A stretch of DNA of 64,000 nucleotides from Methanothermococcus okinawensis IH1 (GCF_000179575.2 NC_015636.1:1155495-1219494), one strand, 5' to 3'. Numbered from the stretch's first letter, positions 47,175 through 59,412 are shown. The notes: generated by a model not told the origin, from the letters alone. Numbers and translations are program-made.

Positions 47175-47696
47175 TTAGTTTTTAACCAATTCTGCTCCTT
47201 TTCCTATTTCTATTTTACATTTTACAGGCATTTTCATAGCACATCTTCTTAAAGCTTCTTTAACATCATTTACTTTTTCAGGAGTTGTTGAAATTGTAAT
47301 GATTTTTTGACCTTTTTTTACTCTTGCAGCTGTTCCGATAGGTTTTCCAAATGCCAATCTCATTCCATCGGAAATCCTGTCTGCTCCTGCTCCTGCTGCC
47401 ATTTTGTTTTCTCTTAATATTTGGTGAGGATATACTCTTATCTGGAATTTATATCCTAATTTACCGCATTTGTTTTGTGTGTATTTGTTTCCTACAATCC
47501 TTGCGGATTCCAATGCATTATGTCTTATCTGGACATTATCTTTGGCTATTAAATGCACTTCTACTGGGAATTCAACACTAACATTACCCATTACATAATG
47601 AACAACTTTTGGTTGTGGAACTCCTCTTATGTATTTTTTTCTTGTATATGCTGGTTTATCTACATCTCTATAACATCTACCTGGTCTTAGTGCCAT
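47175..47696 (-). CDS. rpl10e: 50S ribosomal protein uL16 (L10e)
   Basis: 173 aa. MALRPGRCYRDVDKPAYTRK, then YIRGVPQPKVVHYVMGN, RHNALESARIVGNKY, YQIRVYPHQILRENKM-type KFQIRVYPHQILRENK, and GADRISDGMRLAFGKPIGTAARVK. Archaeal/eukaryotic L10e, tRNA-facing protein near the peptidyl transferase centre. GGAGGAATAATT precedes ATG. Single gene; no GAGCTC inside, like the other ribosomal protein genes here. Confidence 0.97.
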   Translation of the reverse strand: MALRPGRCYRDVDKPAYTRKKYIRGVPQPKVVHYVMGNVSVEFPVEVHLIAKDNVQIRHNALESARIVGNKYTQNKCGKLGYKFQIRVYPHQILRENKMAAGAGADRISDGMRLAFGKPIGTAARVKKGQKIITISTTPEKVNDVKEALRRCAMKMPVKCKIEIGKGAELVKN

Positions 47697-47913
47697 AATT
47701 ATTCCTCCATCGTGTTTAATTTTATCTAATTTTATCTAATTTTGTTTTAATTATATAATATAATAAAATTATATTATTTTATATATATTTTCGCATTTTA
47801 TAAAAATAATAGAATAGTTAAACCTCATTATGTTAAGGTGATATATAAAGTTTTTGTAAAAATGTGAATATGCTTAGCTTTTATTTATTAGTTTTTATTA
47901 GTTTTTATTATTT

Positions 47914-48570
47914 TTACTTTTTATTCCTTTTTATATATAAGCTCACATGATAATTTATTTTATAAAGGATATCTTTTAATCCTTCTCCATCTTTTAGAAT
48001 TCCAATAACTACCATATCGAGCCACTGTCTCCAAGGTGCAGGATATCCAAATAATTCAACTATATCATCCAAATGTTCATCCCATAAATTCTTTTTTATC
48101 TTATCCATTTTATTTATTAAAATGATTGGATTTAATTTTAGTTCATTCAAAAAATCAAACATTTCAATATCTATAGGAATCTCATCCCGCTTATCCCATC
48201 TATCAACGATTTCTGGAAAAGCCTTAGCATCTATTAATATTATAGAACAGGCAATTTTTTCCTTATTATCCTCAATATACTTTACAATCTCATCCTTTAT
48301 CTTATCTTGAACCTTATCATCAAGACCAGTCATAAATCCAAATCCTGGTAAATCTACCAATATATAATTTCCCATATCATATTTGTTTATCTTTAAGGTT
48401 ACACCCGGTTTTTTTCCAACTCTAACATTTTTTTTAGTAATTAATCTTACAAGTGTGGATTTTCCAACATTGGAGCGTCCTACAACGATAACTTGAGGTT
48501 TTTCTTCAATATTTTTTGATTTAGCCATTTTTTTAAATTTTTCAAGATTCTTTTTAAATTCATCGTCCAT
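47914..48570 (-). CDS. engB: EngB-family GTP-binding protein
   Basis: 218-residue GTPase of the EngB/YsxC branch, in bacteria an assembly factor for the large ribosomal subunit. G1 [16 protein letters not shown] (about 29-44), G2 region [11 protein letters not shown]3 [12 protein letters not shown]4 LINKMDKI. The acidic insert after G3 and the C-terminal [19 protein letters not shown] are typical of archaeal members. Function in archaea is not established. Start ATG after GAGGATAATT. Confidence 0.92.
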   Translation of the reverse strand: MDDEFKKNLEKFKKMAKSKNIEEKPQVIVVGRSNVGKSTLVRLITKKNVRVGKKPGVTLKINKYDMGNYILVDLPGFGFMTGLDDKVQDKIKDEIVKYIEDNKEKIACSIILIDAKAFPEIVDRWDKRDEIPIDIEMFDFLNELKLNPIILINKMDKIKKNLWDEHLDDIVELFGYPAPWRQWLDMVVIGILKDGEGLKDILYKINYHVSLYIKRNKK

Positions 48571-48765
48571 AATTATCCTCTTAAATTTAGATTTATAAAT
48601 TAATTTAATTTAAAAAATTAATAAAATGATAAGGAAAGTGCAATTAAAATATAAAATATAATTTGAAAAGTTTATATGGTTATTCATAAACCATTAGAAA
48701 ATATATATTATTAAATTTATATATTTTATATTATTTATGAACTATTATATATATTTATGAACCGA

Positions 48766-50382
48766 TTATAAATTCATCAAGATTATGTTTTTTTCCTTTT
48801 TAGGTTTATCATCCATATCTCTTTCTACTTTATCCGATTTTTCTTTTATTGTTGTATTTTTATTTAGTTCATTATTATTCTTGGAATTATTAGTAATCTT
48901 TGAGTTTAATAATACGAGCTCATGTATTAATTTATTATTTTCATCTTTCAGTTTTTGAATATCTTTATTTTTAATATTTAACTCATTTTCCAATGTGTTT
49001 AGTTTTTTCTTTAAATGCTCTATTTCATTTTTCTTTTCATAAAAATCGTTATTTTTACTATTACTATTATTACTACTATTACTATTATTAGTGTTATTAT
49101 TTTCCTTCAATGATTTTATCTCCAAGTTTAAACTTTCAATTTTTTTAATATATTTATCTAAAATATGGCTAATAATTAAATGATTTTTGAAATCATAAAG
49201 AATATCCATATAAGCTGCATAGGCATCATAAGGGGTATTAAAATGGCTAAAATATGAATGCACATCCATATCATTAAATCCTTTTGTGCATTGGTAATAA
49301 AAATTATCGCTTGTTTGGAGATTTTTATATAATTTATATTCTATTATTTCATCGTCTTTGATACTTTCCCATTGTTTGCCATATTTTGATGAAAGATACC
49401 TTCCAAGGTATGGTCTAAGTCCTTTTAACCTTTCAAATGAAAGTTTTTGCATCCTATTACCTAACCATGCACTTACATCTCTTTCAGAGTCTGCCCATGA
49501 TAATGTTGAAAATTCAAAGACATCTATTTCGCCTTTTGGTATGCATCTATTTAGTATTTCAGAAGGTTTTGCATATTCAAGGTTAGGATATTTCTCAATT
49601 TCATTGGGAAGATGTTTTAAAAACTCAAAAATTCCTGTTTCCTTCCATTGATGTTCTCCAAATGTTTCATAATCCACATATATATTTATGCAATCACCAG
49701 GGGAGCTCGCCAACCATGATGCATATTTATCAGCAGTTAGGGGATATTCTTTCCAGTCGGGACATGAAAACCTAAATCCAATATCATCGCTCAATCTATA
49801 ATTTCTTAAAAGAACATTCAATCCACAGAGTGCCTTATATACATAATTTGGAGACCTCCAACCAAGTATTCTATCGGCACCCTCTGTAAATATTCCCTTA
49901 AATCCCATTTCTTTAACAGTTTCTGCTATTTTGTTATTATACATTAATTCGGTGTTTCTAAAAACCTCAGTTTTATATCCAAATAATTCTTTAATAAGAT
50001 TCCTATGTCTTTCAATATCATCTTTAAACTCTTCATGATTTTCAAATAGACTTGAAAGTGAATGGTGGTATGTTTCACCTATAAGTTCAACATTTCCTGT
50101 TTTTACCAGTTCCTTAAATAAATCCAAAACCTCATCATTAAATTCCATAGCTTGTTCAAGAAATACTCCCGTAATACTGTATGCCACTTTAATGTCGTAT
50201 TCATCTATTAAATCCAAAATTATTCTGTTTGCAGGGATATAACATTTATTTGCCACTCTGTTAAATATCTCCTTATTTAATTTAACATCAACATACCTAT
50301 CCCATATATTATTGCTATGTTCATCAACAGCTTTTTTTAATCTATGGGGCTGATGAACCTCAAAATTAAATGAAATTAACAT
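48766..50382 (-). CDS. GH57 family glycoside hydrolase (alpha-amylase or glucanotransferase)
   Basis: 538 aa. GH57 barrel: SFNFEVHQPHRLKK, VAYSITGVFLEQAM, LIGETYHHSLSSLF with the His pair, VFRNTELMYNNKIAE, GIFTEGADRILGWRSPNYVY, and IYVDYETFGEHQWKETGIFEFL with the acid Asp/Glu. After about residue 410 a C-terminal extension holds an Asn/Ser-rich stretch and a heptad coiled coil (KNEIEHLKKKLNTLENELN, about 450-510). It precedes no gene closely but lies beside a GH15 gene on the same strand, so both act on glycogen or a related alpha-glucan in the cytoplasm; no signal peptide is seen. Confidence 0.9.
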   Translation of the reverse strand: MLISFNFEVHQPHRLKKAVDEHSNNIWDRYVDVKLNKEIFNRVANKCYIPANRIILDLIDEYDIKVAYSITGVFLEQAMEFNDEVLDLFKELVKTGNVELIGETYHHSLSSLFENHEEFKDDIERHRNLIKELFGYKTEVFRNTELMYNNKIAETVKEMGFKGIFTEGADRILGWRSPNYVYKALCGLNVLLRNYRLSDDIGFRFSCPDWKEYPLTADKYASWLASSPGDCINIYVDYETFGEHQWKETGIFEFLKHLPNEIEKYPNLEYAKPSEILNRCIPKGEIDVFEFSTLSWADSERDVSAWLGNRMQKLSFERLKGLRPYLGRYLSSKYGKQWESIKDDEIIEYKLYKNLQTSDNFYYQCTKGFNDMDVHSYFSHFNTPYDAYAAYMDILYDFKNHLIISHILDKYIKKIESLNLEIKSLKENNNTNNSNSSNNSNSKNNDFYEKKNEIEHLKKKLNTLENELNIKNKDIQKLKDENNKLIHELVLLNSKITNNSKNNNELNKNTTIKEKSDKVERDMDDKPKKEKNIILMNL

Positions 50383-50517
50383 ACTTTCCCCCTATTTCTA
50401 TTATATTTATTAATAGATTTATATAACTTATAAGATATTTAGTATTATTTTTTTATTTTTTTTATTAAAAATTATTATTTCATTTATTTATTATTTTATT
50501 ATTTTTTATTAATAATA

Positions 50518-52608
50518 TTATGGAAGTAATATATCGTAGTCATTGTTATGGATTGCCATTATTACAAAGGCATGAGACCACCCAAGTGGAATTGCAGATA
50601 TCGGAGCTCCTATATCTTTATGCACCTGTTCAGGAAATAGCCCATTATATTGGTGATTCTCCAATACCCAATCAAACAATTCGTTGCATTTTTCATTACA
50701 GTGTTTAATAAGGTCTTCTTTTGTAAGTATGTCCTTGTTTATATGTTTTATATTGAGGGATTTAATAAATTTATCTTCTTTTGTCTCCTTCTCATTGTTA
50801 TTATTATTTTTAGTATTTTTAGTATATTTATTACTATTTTTATTACTATTTTTATTACTTTTGATATTTTCCGTAATCATATTCGTATTAATATTCATGC
50901 TCATACTTTCTATATCTTTTGATAACAATTTAATCAACTGTTTATAATACATGTATAACCACAAGGTTGTTATTATCCATGGATTGCCTCCAAAATATAC
51001 ATCCTCAGGATATCTTCCAATTCCACCTATTTTGTAATTAAATGCCTTTTCAATCTGCAATGCCGTTGCTATCATCCTTGGGTCGTCCGCTGGAACTAAA
51101 TTATAAGGGAAGCTTAACCCCAATATGCTTGTATCTATGGTTTTATCAAGTGGATTTATAGATTTTGCAAATCTATTTTCTTCTTTTAAATAAAATAAAT
51201 TATCAACGCTGTTTTTTAATGACTTGATAGCTGAGCTCCATAATTCGAAACAGTTTTCGTCATCATTGAATTTATATTCACATTCTTTTTCCAATATATC
51301 CATAATATTACAGGCAGATTTTAAACCGCCGTATGTTGCACCAACTGTATATGCAAATACACCATATTTTTCTTCCCATAAATCATAACATGGAGAAAGG
51401 TTCTTCGCAGTTTTTGCCAAATAATTTGCAGCTTTTTTTATCATATTCCAATGTCTTTTTAAGAATGTTTTATCATGGGTAATTCTATAATGAATAAGGG
51501 CTCCCCATATAGTGGTGCCAACTTGGTCATTTTGTATTGCAGTTAATCTTGGGTTTCCATTGATGTAATAATTTTGAATCCATGAACCATCGTTATTTTG
51601 GGTTTTTTTGCACCAATCAAAATATTTCTCACTCATGGCATATATTCCACATAAATCCAATGCAACAGCCATATAAGTTGCATCTCTATTCCATACATAC
51701 CTATAATCAGGGTATAATGATGGTGAAGCTATTATGCCCCCTTTATGATTACATAGCATAAGGATTGTTAGTAAAGACCTTTTACATGTATCAATATATT
51801 TTCCATTTTTAATATTTATTGCAATATTTGTAGATATATGGGTAGCCATATCTTGAATAATGCCTTTCCAATATGTCAAAGAAAGGTTATATATATCCCT
51901 ACTATTTTTATCAACCACCTTAAATACATCTATCAAATCCATAATTTTGTGGTAATCGTTATCGTATTGCTTTACAAGTATATATATTGGAATAACTGCC
52001 TTTTGGAATGGTTTTAGTTCAATATCCCAGCATAATGCACTATCTGTTATTAACCCCTTAGCAGTGTCCTGTTCTTTTAATATGCCGTTTTCAATATCGT
52101 TATAGGCACTACTTTCAGAAGACCTTATACCGCATTGATAGGATGATATTTTTTTTCCACTCCCTATGCAGAAAACATACTTTCCATCATATTTAATTAA
52201 ACAATTCTTATTTTTTAAAAATTTCACTGTATTTTCCTTTGGGTATTCACCAATTCTTAAATTTTCATAAAAAAATAGCTTTAAATGTTTTTTTTCTTCT
52301 TCTTTTTTATTGGTGATAACTATTCTTCTAACCAATACATCATGGGATATGGACATATAATCCCTAAATACTATTATAAAGTCATCATCTTCATATATTG
52401 TTTTTAAAACATTTGTATCTTTTAAATATCCTTGACTAATTTTCCATGAATAATCCCAGTGCCATTTTAATTTGCCCTCGCAATATATTGCAAATGCAGA
52501 ATCGAATATATGCTTTTCAAAACCCAAATGTGGAAAGAACATGTATTCAATAGACCCTGCATCATCCAATTTTGCAAGAGATTTCCCATTTCCTATAATT
52601 CCTACCAT
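50518..52608 (-). CDS. GH15 family glucoamylase-like protein
   Basis: 696 aa. N-terminal beta-sandwich typical of prokaryotic GH15 (IGNGKSLAKLDDAGSIEYMFFPHLG), then the (alpha/alpha)6 barrel: ASPSLYPDYRYVWNRDATYMAVAL, TAIQNDQVGTTIWGALIHY, DLWEEKYGVFAYTVGATYGGL with the catalytic acid, and VHKDIGAPISAIPLGWSHAFV with the base in FPEQVHK near residue 663. An Asn/Lys low-complexity insert (about 585-620) separates the last barrel helices. It releases glucose from alpha-glucans; cytoplasmic. Neighbours are GH57 and glycosyltransferase genes. Confidence 0.92.
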   Translation of the reverse strand: MVGIIGNGKSLAKLDDAGSIEYMFFPHLGFEKHIFDSAFAIYCEGKLKWHWDYSWKISQGYLKDTNVLKTIYEDDDFIIVFRDYMSISHDVLVRRIVITNKKEEEKKHLKLFFYENLRIGEYPKENTVKFLKNKNCLIKYDGKYVFCIGSGKKISSYQCGIRSSESSAYNDIENGILKEQDTAKGLITDSALCWDIELKPFQKAVIPIYILVKQYDNDYHKIMDLIDVFKVVDKNSRDIYNLSLTYWKGIIQDMATHISTNIAINIKNGKYIDTCKRSLLTILMLCNHKGGIIASPSLYPDYRYVWNRDATYMAVALDLCGIYAMSEKYFDWCKKTQNNDGSWIQNYYINGNPRLTAIQNDQVGTTIWGALIHYRITHDKTFLKRHWNMIKKAANYLAKTAKNLSPCYDLWEEKYGVFAYTVGATYGGLKSACNIMDILEKECEYKFNDDENCFELWSSAIKSLKNSVDNLFYLKEENRFAKSINPLDKTIDTSILGLSFPYNLVPADDPRMIATALQIEKAFNYKIGGIGRYPEDVYFGGNPWIITTLWLYMYYKQLIKLLSKDIESMSMNINTNMITENIKSNKNSNKNSNKYTKNTKNNNNNEKETKEDKFIKSLNIKHINKDILTKEDLIKHCNEKCNELFDWVLENHQYNGLFPEQVHKDIGAPISAIPLGWSHAFVIMAIHNNDYDILLP

Positions 52609-52662
52609 AGTATCACTTTATTGCTAAATATAATAAAAATGAAATAAAAAATAAAAATAAAA

Positions 52663-52878
52663 TCATTTTTTTAACTTTATTATCCATTTCCTCCCGTCTT
52701 TCATAATAACCACATTATCTTCCCTTGCAAGCCATCCTATTGCCATAACAACAATGGTTTCATTATAGCCCTCTTTCCTAAGTAATTCTTTTAATTTTGA
52801 AATATTTCTTTCACCCTCTTCTAATATGTGATAAATTTTACCAGCGGCTTCACCTATTTTTAGCCATATATCTTCCAT
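52663..52878 (-). CDS. small winged-helix protein (DUF2582)
   Basis: 71-residue winged helix: MEDIWLKIGEAAGKIYHILEE, SKLKELLRKEGYNETIVVMAIGWLAREDNVVIM ending in RKWIIKLKK. The family is often beside sugar-metabolism genes in methanogens, but DNA binding has not been shown for it here. It lies 55 bp upstream of the GH15 gene on the same strand, so it may be co-transcribed and regulate the glycogen genes. GGTGGGATT precedes the ATG. Confidence 0.82.
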   Translation of the reverse strand: MEDIWLKIGEAAGKIYHILEEGERNISKLKELLRKEGYNETIVVMAIGWLAREDNVVIMKDGRKWIIKLKK

Positions 52879-53064
52879 AATCCCACCTCATAATTAATAT
52901 ATAAATATAATGTAAAAAATCTTATATACCTATTTATTTCATTTCCCAATATTTTACTTATTTTATTTATTTTATTATATTTTAATTAATTTTATTATTA
53001 TTAAAATTTATTTTTTATTATATTTTTATTATATATTAGTTCATATTATTTTTTATTTTTTTAA

Positions 53065-54234
53065 TTAAATGGAGTTTATCACTTTATTGTATACATCAAC
53101 TGTTCTATTCGCTACAACATCCCAACTGTATTTTGTATATACATCATGTTTTGCATTATTTACAATCCATTCCTTGAATCCTTCATCTGAAAGAACCTTA
53201 TTAACACCCCATGCAATAGAATCTGGATTTTTAGGATATACCAAAACTCCATTATGCTCATGCTGTATAATTTCTTTTAATCCTCCAACACTACTTGCAA
53301 CCACCGGAGCTCCGGCTGCCATAGCTTCAAGTGCTACAATTCCAAATGGTTCATAAACAGATGGAATAACAGCTACATCCGCAGATTTAAAAAGTTTTTT
53401 TAGCATATCTCCTCCTACAAATCCTAAAAATAGTATTTTATCCCTGCATCCAAGTTGAAATGCTAAATCCTCTAAATATCCCCTCATATCGCCAGAACCA
53501 GCTATTACTATCTTTGAATTTGGGTGCTGTTCAAGAATCTTAGGAGTGGCCCTTATTAAATATTCTACACCTTTCTGATAAACCAACCTTCCTACAAACA
53601 ATATCATTTTTTCATAAGGCTGGATTCCAATATGAGCTCTGAACTCATTTTTTTCATTATCATCCATAGGTATATCAAATTCCCATGGATTTATTCCATT
53701 GTATATTACATTTACCTTATCCCAAGGGGTATTAAATGTTGAACAAATTTCCTCTTTTATGGAGTTGCTAACTGTAATAACGGCATGGGATTCATAGGTG
53801 CTCCACCATTCTATGTCATTTATAGCCCTTGAATCATCTGAGTAAATTCCTCCACATCTCCCCTGTTCTGTGCTATGAATGGATTGAATATATGGCTTGT
53901 TAAGGAGATGTTTTACACTACTACCCACAAAATGCGTCATCCAATCATGGCAATGTATTATGTCGTAATTATCTACACCTAATGAACCCAATTTTTTTTC
54001 CATGAAATGAGCCATAAATGTAGCCCATGTTAAAAAATTAGGATGCCCTATGGGTTTTACACGATGAACATTTACCCCATTAATATTTTCATATTCTGGG
54101 AGCTCATACCCTACGGTAATTACATCGACATCATGTCCAGCTCTAACAAGTGCCTCAGCAAGACCTTTACAATGAACAGATAATCCCCCCACCATAATCG
54201 GTGGATATTCCCATGTTATCATAGCTATTTTCAT
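53065..54234 (-). CDS. GT4-family glycosyltransferase
   Basis: 389 aa, GT-B fold. MKIAMITWEYPPIMVGGLSVH with the Gly-rich N-terminal loop, HCHDWMTHFVGSS, STEQGRCGGIYSD, then the C-terminal domain ILFVGRLVYQKGVEYLIRA, KIVIAGSGDMRGYLEDLA, and the donor site PSVYEPFGIVALEAMAAGAPVVASSVGGL with the E-x7-E pattern. Likely UDP- or ADP-glucose transferase in glycogen synthesis or alpha-glucan branching, by position opposite glycogen synthase. GTGATAATATG provides the RBS. Confidence 0.92.
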   Translation of the reverse strand: MKIAMITWEYPPIMVGGLSVHCKGLAEALVRAGHDVDVITVGYELPEYENINGVNVHRVKPIGHPNFLTWATFMAHFMEKKLGSLGVDNYDIIHCHDWMTHFVGSSVKHLLNKPYIQSIHSTEQGRCGGIYSDDSRAINDIEWWSTYESHAVITVSNSIKEEICSTFNTPWDKVNVIYNGINPWEFDIPMDDNEKNEFRAHIGIQPYEKMILFVGRLVYQKGVEYLIRATPKILEQHPNSKIVIAGSGDMRGYLEDLAFQLGCRDKILFLGFVGGDMLKKLFKSADVAVIPSVYEPFGIVALEAMAAGAPVVASSVGGLKEIIQHEHNGVLVYPKNPDSIAWGVNKVLSDEGFKEWIVNNAKHDVYTKYSWDVVANRTVDVYNKVINSI

Positions 54235-54427
54235 ATTATCACTTAATTATTACTAATATTATTACTAATGGTTATATTTTTAATTTTAATACATTAATGC
54301 ATTTTTAATATAATTCTTAACATATATTTTTATAGGATTAATACCATATATATTTTTGTATATGAAGATATATCCGCTATTATGATTATAATAATTATAC
54401 ATTAATTTGCGTTATAAAGGTGATATT

Positions 54428-55999
54428 TTGAAAGTGGCAATATTAACGCCTACCATAGCACCTTTGACATCTATTGGGGGCTTAGGGGATGTAATGCAGG
54501 ATTTACCAAAATTTTTGAAATGCAGTGGAAACGAAGTAATAGTTATAACTTATGACCATAGTAATAAGGTTTCTAATATCCCTCATGAAAAAATAGCCAC
54601 ACTAAATATAACTTACCAGGGGTCAAATTTTGAATTTAATGTTTTAAAAACAAAACATCCGCTTACAGGCGTAGATATAATAGCATTTAGCAACAAAAAC
54701 TTTAATGAATTAGATGAATGGGACCCTATAAAATACGATATTTTTGCAGATTTAGTGGTGGCATATTTTGATAAATTTGGTAAGGTAGATTGTATTTCAG
54801 GTCATGACTGGCCTTGTGGTCTTGCAATTGCGAAATGTCATGAAAAACTCGATTTACCAACCACAATCACAATACATAATGAAGCATTTAAAGGTCCTAT
54901 AAAAGAATATAAGGGGCTTGTCATGTCTTTTTTAGAGTTGGGTATCTACTTCAGTGATGCGTTTAATACTGTAAGCCCCACTCATGCAGAAGAAATAAAA
55001 TCAATAGAATTCATAAGAGAACAAAGTAATATAAAGCCATTTCATGGGATATTAAATGGTATAGATTTTGAAATATTTAATTCAAGCAATATGATAAAGC
55101 GAATGATATCATTATCTGATAATAAATTAGACCCGCGAAAATATGCATTTACCTGTGATTACGGCATGAATGATGCCAATATAGTAAAACCTAAGATAAA
55201 ATATGCATGGTTTTACAACTCTGAAAATTTAAAAAAGTATATCGAAGATTGGAACAATATGGATAAAAGTAAAATTTCTGGAACAGATGTTGAAATATAT
55301 GGGGATATAAAAGGCGGCGATATAACTACTCCATTAATAGGATTTGTTGCACGTGCCACATATCAAAAAGGATTTGATGTAATATTTGAGGCATTTCCTG
55401 AGTTATTTGAAGAACATGATTTAAGATTGGTGATGCTTTCAAAAGGTGAGAAATATATAGAAGATGGCATGAAAGATTTAGCTGAAAGATACGATGGTAA
55501 GGTTATCTCATTGGTAGGGTATTGCCCTCCATTAACATCCCTTATTTATACGGGAAGTGATTGGACAATGGTGCCATCAGTTTGGGAACCCTGTGGTTTA
55601 ACTCAGATGGAATCTATGGCATACTGCACACCAGTAATAGCCCGGGAAGTTGGAGGTTTGGCAGATACTATCATATCTTTAAATCCAGACCCATTAGCTA
55701 ACCCTAACTTTGACAAAGCAACTGGGGTTTTATTTAAGTATTATGATAAATATGGCTTAAAATGGGGAATAGAACATGCTTTAAACTGGACATTTTACAG
55801 ACTAAAAGATATATGTTTATTTACAACTTACAAACATGTTAATTGTCCAGAAAGTCCTTATGAAAAAGATAGTCCTTTAACGGTATTAATGAAAAACTGT
55901 CACAACCATGTTTATAAAAATCTAAGCTGGCAAAATAACGGCAGTGCAGATAAATACAAGGCATTATACGGTGGAGCAATATATCATCATTATTTCTAA
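54428..55999 (+). CDS. glgA: glycogen synthase, GT5 family
   Basis: 523 aa. Starch/glycogen synthase using ADP- or UDP-glucose: APLTSIGGLGDVMQDLPKFL (donor-phosphate loop, K-x-G-G-L-like), HDWPCGLAIAKCHEKL, TITIHNEAFKGPI, LNGIDFEIFN, IGFVARATYQKGFDVIFEA, and the C-terminal donor site VPSVWEPCGLTQMESMAYCTPVIAREVGGL. Start is TTG after GGTGATATT; in-frame codons further upstream overlap that site. It is followed on the same strand by pgi and the ADP-dependent kinase. Confidence 0.93.
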   Translation: MKVAILTPTIAPLTSIGGLGDVMQDLPKFLKCSGNEVIVITYDHSNKVSNIPHEKIATLNITYQGSNFEFNVLKTKHPLTGVDIIAFSNKNFNELDEWDPIKYDIFADLVVAYFDKFGKVDCISGHDWPCGLAIAKCHEKLDLPTTITIHNEAFKGPIKEYKGLVMSFLELGIYFSDAFNTVSPTHAEEIKSIEFIREQSNIKPFHGILNGIDFEIFNSSNMIKRMISLSDNKLDPRKYAFTCDYGMNDANIVKPKIKYAWFYNSENLKKYIEDWNNMDKSKISGTDVEIYGDIKGGDITTPLIGFVARATYQKGFDVIFEAFPELFEEHDLRLVMLSKGEKYIEDGMKDLAERYDGKVISLVGYCPPLTSLIYTGSDWTMVPSVWEPCGLTQMESMAYCTPVIAREVGGLADTIISLNPDPLANPNFDKATGVLFKYYDKYGLKWGIEHALNWTFYRLKDICLFTTYKHVNCPESPYEKDSPLTVLMKNCHNHVYKNLSWQNNGSADKYKALYGGAIYHHYF

Positions 56000-56190
56000 T
56001 TTTTAATTCATTTTATTATTAACTTTTATCATATAATATATGATTAAATATAAAAATAATAATACCTAATAATAATATATAAAATAAAAAAAATATAAAT
56101 AAAAAATAGATAAGAAAGAGATAAAAAATAATTACTAAACTAATATTATGTAATTCAAAAGTAAAATAAGTATAATTATTATAGAGGGGA

Positions 56191-57513
56191 ATGATGAAAG
56201 GCAAATGTTTATTTAACTATACAAATGCTATGGAAAAAACAATAGGTAATGATGGGGTATTATCAACAGACATTGAACATATAAAAAATGAAATAGAAGA
56301 ATCATATAATCGATTATTTAAGAAATATGAAAATAAAGAATTAGGGTTTATGGATTTGATATATCAAAAGGATTTGACTACATATAACGAGTTAAAAAAA
56401 TATTCAAAAGATTTTGAATATATTATTATTATAGGAATGGGCGGTTCTATTTTAGGAGCTCAGATGGTGTATGAAGCCATCAAAGGAATTTATTACAATG
56501 AACATACTACCAATAAAAAAGTTTATTTTTTAGATAATTCCGACCCAGAAAAAACATTCGAAGTTCTTAATTTAGTTGATTTGGAAAAAACGCTTGTATT
56601 TGCAATAAGCAAATCTGGAAATACTGCTGAAACAATTGCGAATTTTTTAATTGTTAGAGATAGGCTGAAGAATAATATCAAAAATTATGTTAAAAATATA
56701 GTGATAGTTGCCAACGACGGAATGCTACGGGAAATGGCAGAGAAAGAGGGTTATATGCTTTTTGATGTTCCTAAAAATGTAGGTGGGAGATTTTCAGTGC
56801 TATCCGCTGTTGGATTGGCTCCCCTTTCATGTATGGGAATAAATATTGAGATGTTATTAAATGGAGCAAGGGATATGGATAAATTATGTAAAAACAAGGA
56901 TATTTTTAAAAATCCTGCCCTTATGAATGCTGTAATCCATTATATACTATACAATAAGGGCAAAACAGTTGCTGTTCTCATGCCATATATTGAAAGATTG
57001 CATAAATTTGGTATGTGGTATAGGCAGTTATGGGGAGAAAGCCTTGGAAAAGATGGAAAGGGACAAACTCCTGTTGTATCTGTTGGAGCAAAAGACCAAC
57101 ATTCTCAACTTCAACTTTATTTGGAAGGTCCAAAGGATAAAATAATTACATTTTTAAGGGTAAATAAATTTAAAAATGATTTAATTATTAAAAATTCAAA
57201 TTATTTAAGTGGTCATAATTTATCGGAGCTCCTACTTTCAGAACAGGAGGGCACCGAGGCTTCATTAACTTCAAGAAATGTCCCAAATGTATCTATTGTA
57301 ATCGACGAATTAAATGAATACACCCTTGGGAAACTTATATATCTGTATGAGATGCAAACTGCATTTATGGGTGAGCTCCTAAAAATAAATGCATTCAACC
57401 AACCTGCTGTTGAAGATGGCAAAAGAATAACCCGTGAGTTGTTAAGAGGTAAATCTATCGAAGAATTAACTGGTTTTAAATCTTATGATAAAAATTATAT
57501 TATTGAGATGTAG
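56191..57513 (+). CDS. pgi: glucose-6-phosphate isomerase
   Basis: 440 aa, classic PGI superfamily. FEYIIIIGMGGSILGAQMVYEA, VFAISKSGNTAETIANFLIV (SIS sugar-phosphate loop), VGGRFSVLSAVGLAPLSCMGI, the PGI signature LWGESLGKDGKGQTPVVSVGAKDQHSQ, and ending with NAFNQPAVEDGKRITRELL carrying the catalytic Lys. It converts fructose 6-phosphate and glucose 6-phosphate. RBS GAGGGGA lies right before two adjacent ATGs. Confidence 0.97.
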   Translation: MMKGKCLFNYTNAMEKTIGNDGVLSTDIEHIKNEIEESYNRLFKKYENKELGFMDLIYQKDLTTYNELKKYSKDFEYIIIIGMGGSILGAQMVYEAIKGIYYNEHTTNKKVYFLDNSDPEKTFEVLNLVDLEKTLVFAISKSGNTAETIANFLIVRDRLKNNIKNYVKNIVIVANDGMLREMAEKEGYMLFDVPKNVGGRFSVLSAVGLAPLSCMGINIEMLLNGARDMDKLCKNKDIFKNPALMNAVIHYILYNKGKTVAVLMPYIERLHKFGMWYRQLWGESLGKDGKGQTPVVSVGAKDQHSQLQLYLEGPKDKIITFLRVNKFKNDLIIKNSNYLSGHNLSELLLSEQEGTEASLTSRNVPNVSIVIDELNEYTLGKLIYLYEMQTAFMGELLKINAFNQPAVEDGKRITRELLRGKSIEELTGFKSYDKNYIIEM

Positions 57514-57637
57514 AATATAAGATTAATGAAATAATATTTTAGTTATAAATTAATAACATATATAAAAAGTAAAAATGTAGCAATAACAAAAAATAAAAAA
57601 TTATTATATTAAAAACTAAAAATTTTTTAACTTTTAA

Positions 57638-59101
<1,464 letters not shown>

Positions 59102-59136
59102 TGAATATTTAACTTATCTTCCCCGTATTATTAATT

Positions 59137-59412
59137 TTAATTTAAATACCTACAAATTTTTTTAATTAAACCCAATTTTGAAATATTATTTTCATCATCA
59201 ATATTTACTTTAATATAGCCGGATATTTCCCAATGCTCCTTTGGATAAGATTTATTTTTTACGATTTCGGCAGAATATCCCATTTTTTTTAATGCATTAA
59301 ATATATTTTTTAATTTTGGATTTTTAACCCCTAATTCTTTCGGCACTTTTCGTCCCTCTTTTCTGCTTTTTTCAACATCTATATATACAGGCCAGATGAT
59401 TATTTCTTTCAT
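59137..59412 (-). CDS. srp19: signal recognition particle 19 kDa protein
   Basis: 91 aa. SRP19 binds helices 6 and 8 of SRP RNA and prepares it for SRP54. KEIIIWPVYIDVEKSRKEGRKV, PKELGVKNPKLKNIFNALKKMG, then KEHWEISGYIKVN, all family-typical, including the basic loop. The ATG at 59412 follows GTGATATC; the open frame extends five codons further. Convergent with pfkC. Confidence 0.93.
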   Translation of the reverse strand: MKEIIIWPVYIDVEKSRKEGRKVPKELGVKNPKLKNIFNALKKMGYSAEIVKNKSYPKEHWEISGYIKVNIDDENNISKLGLIKKICRYLN

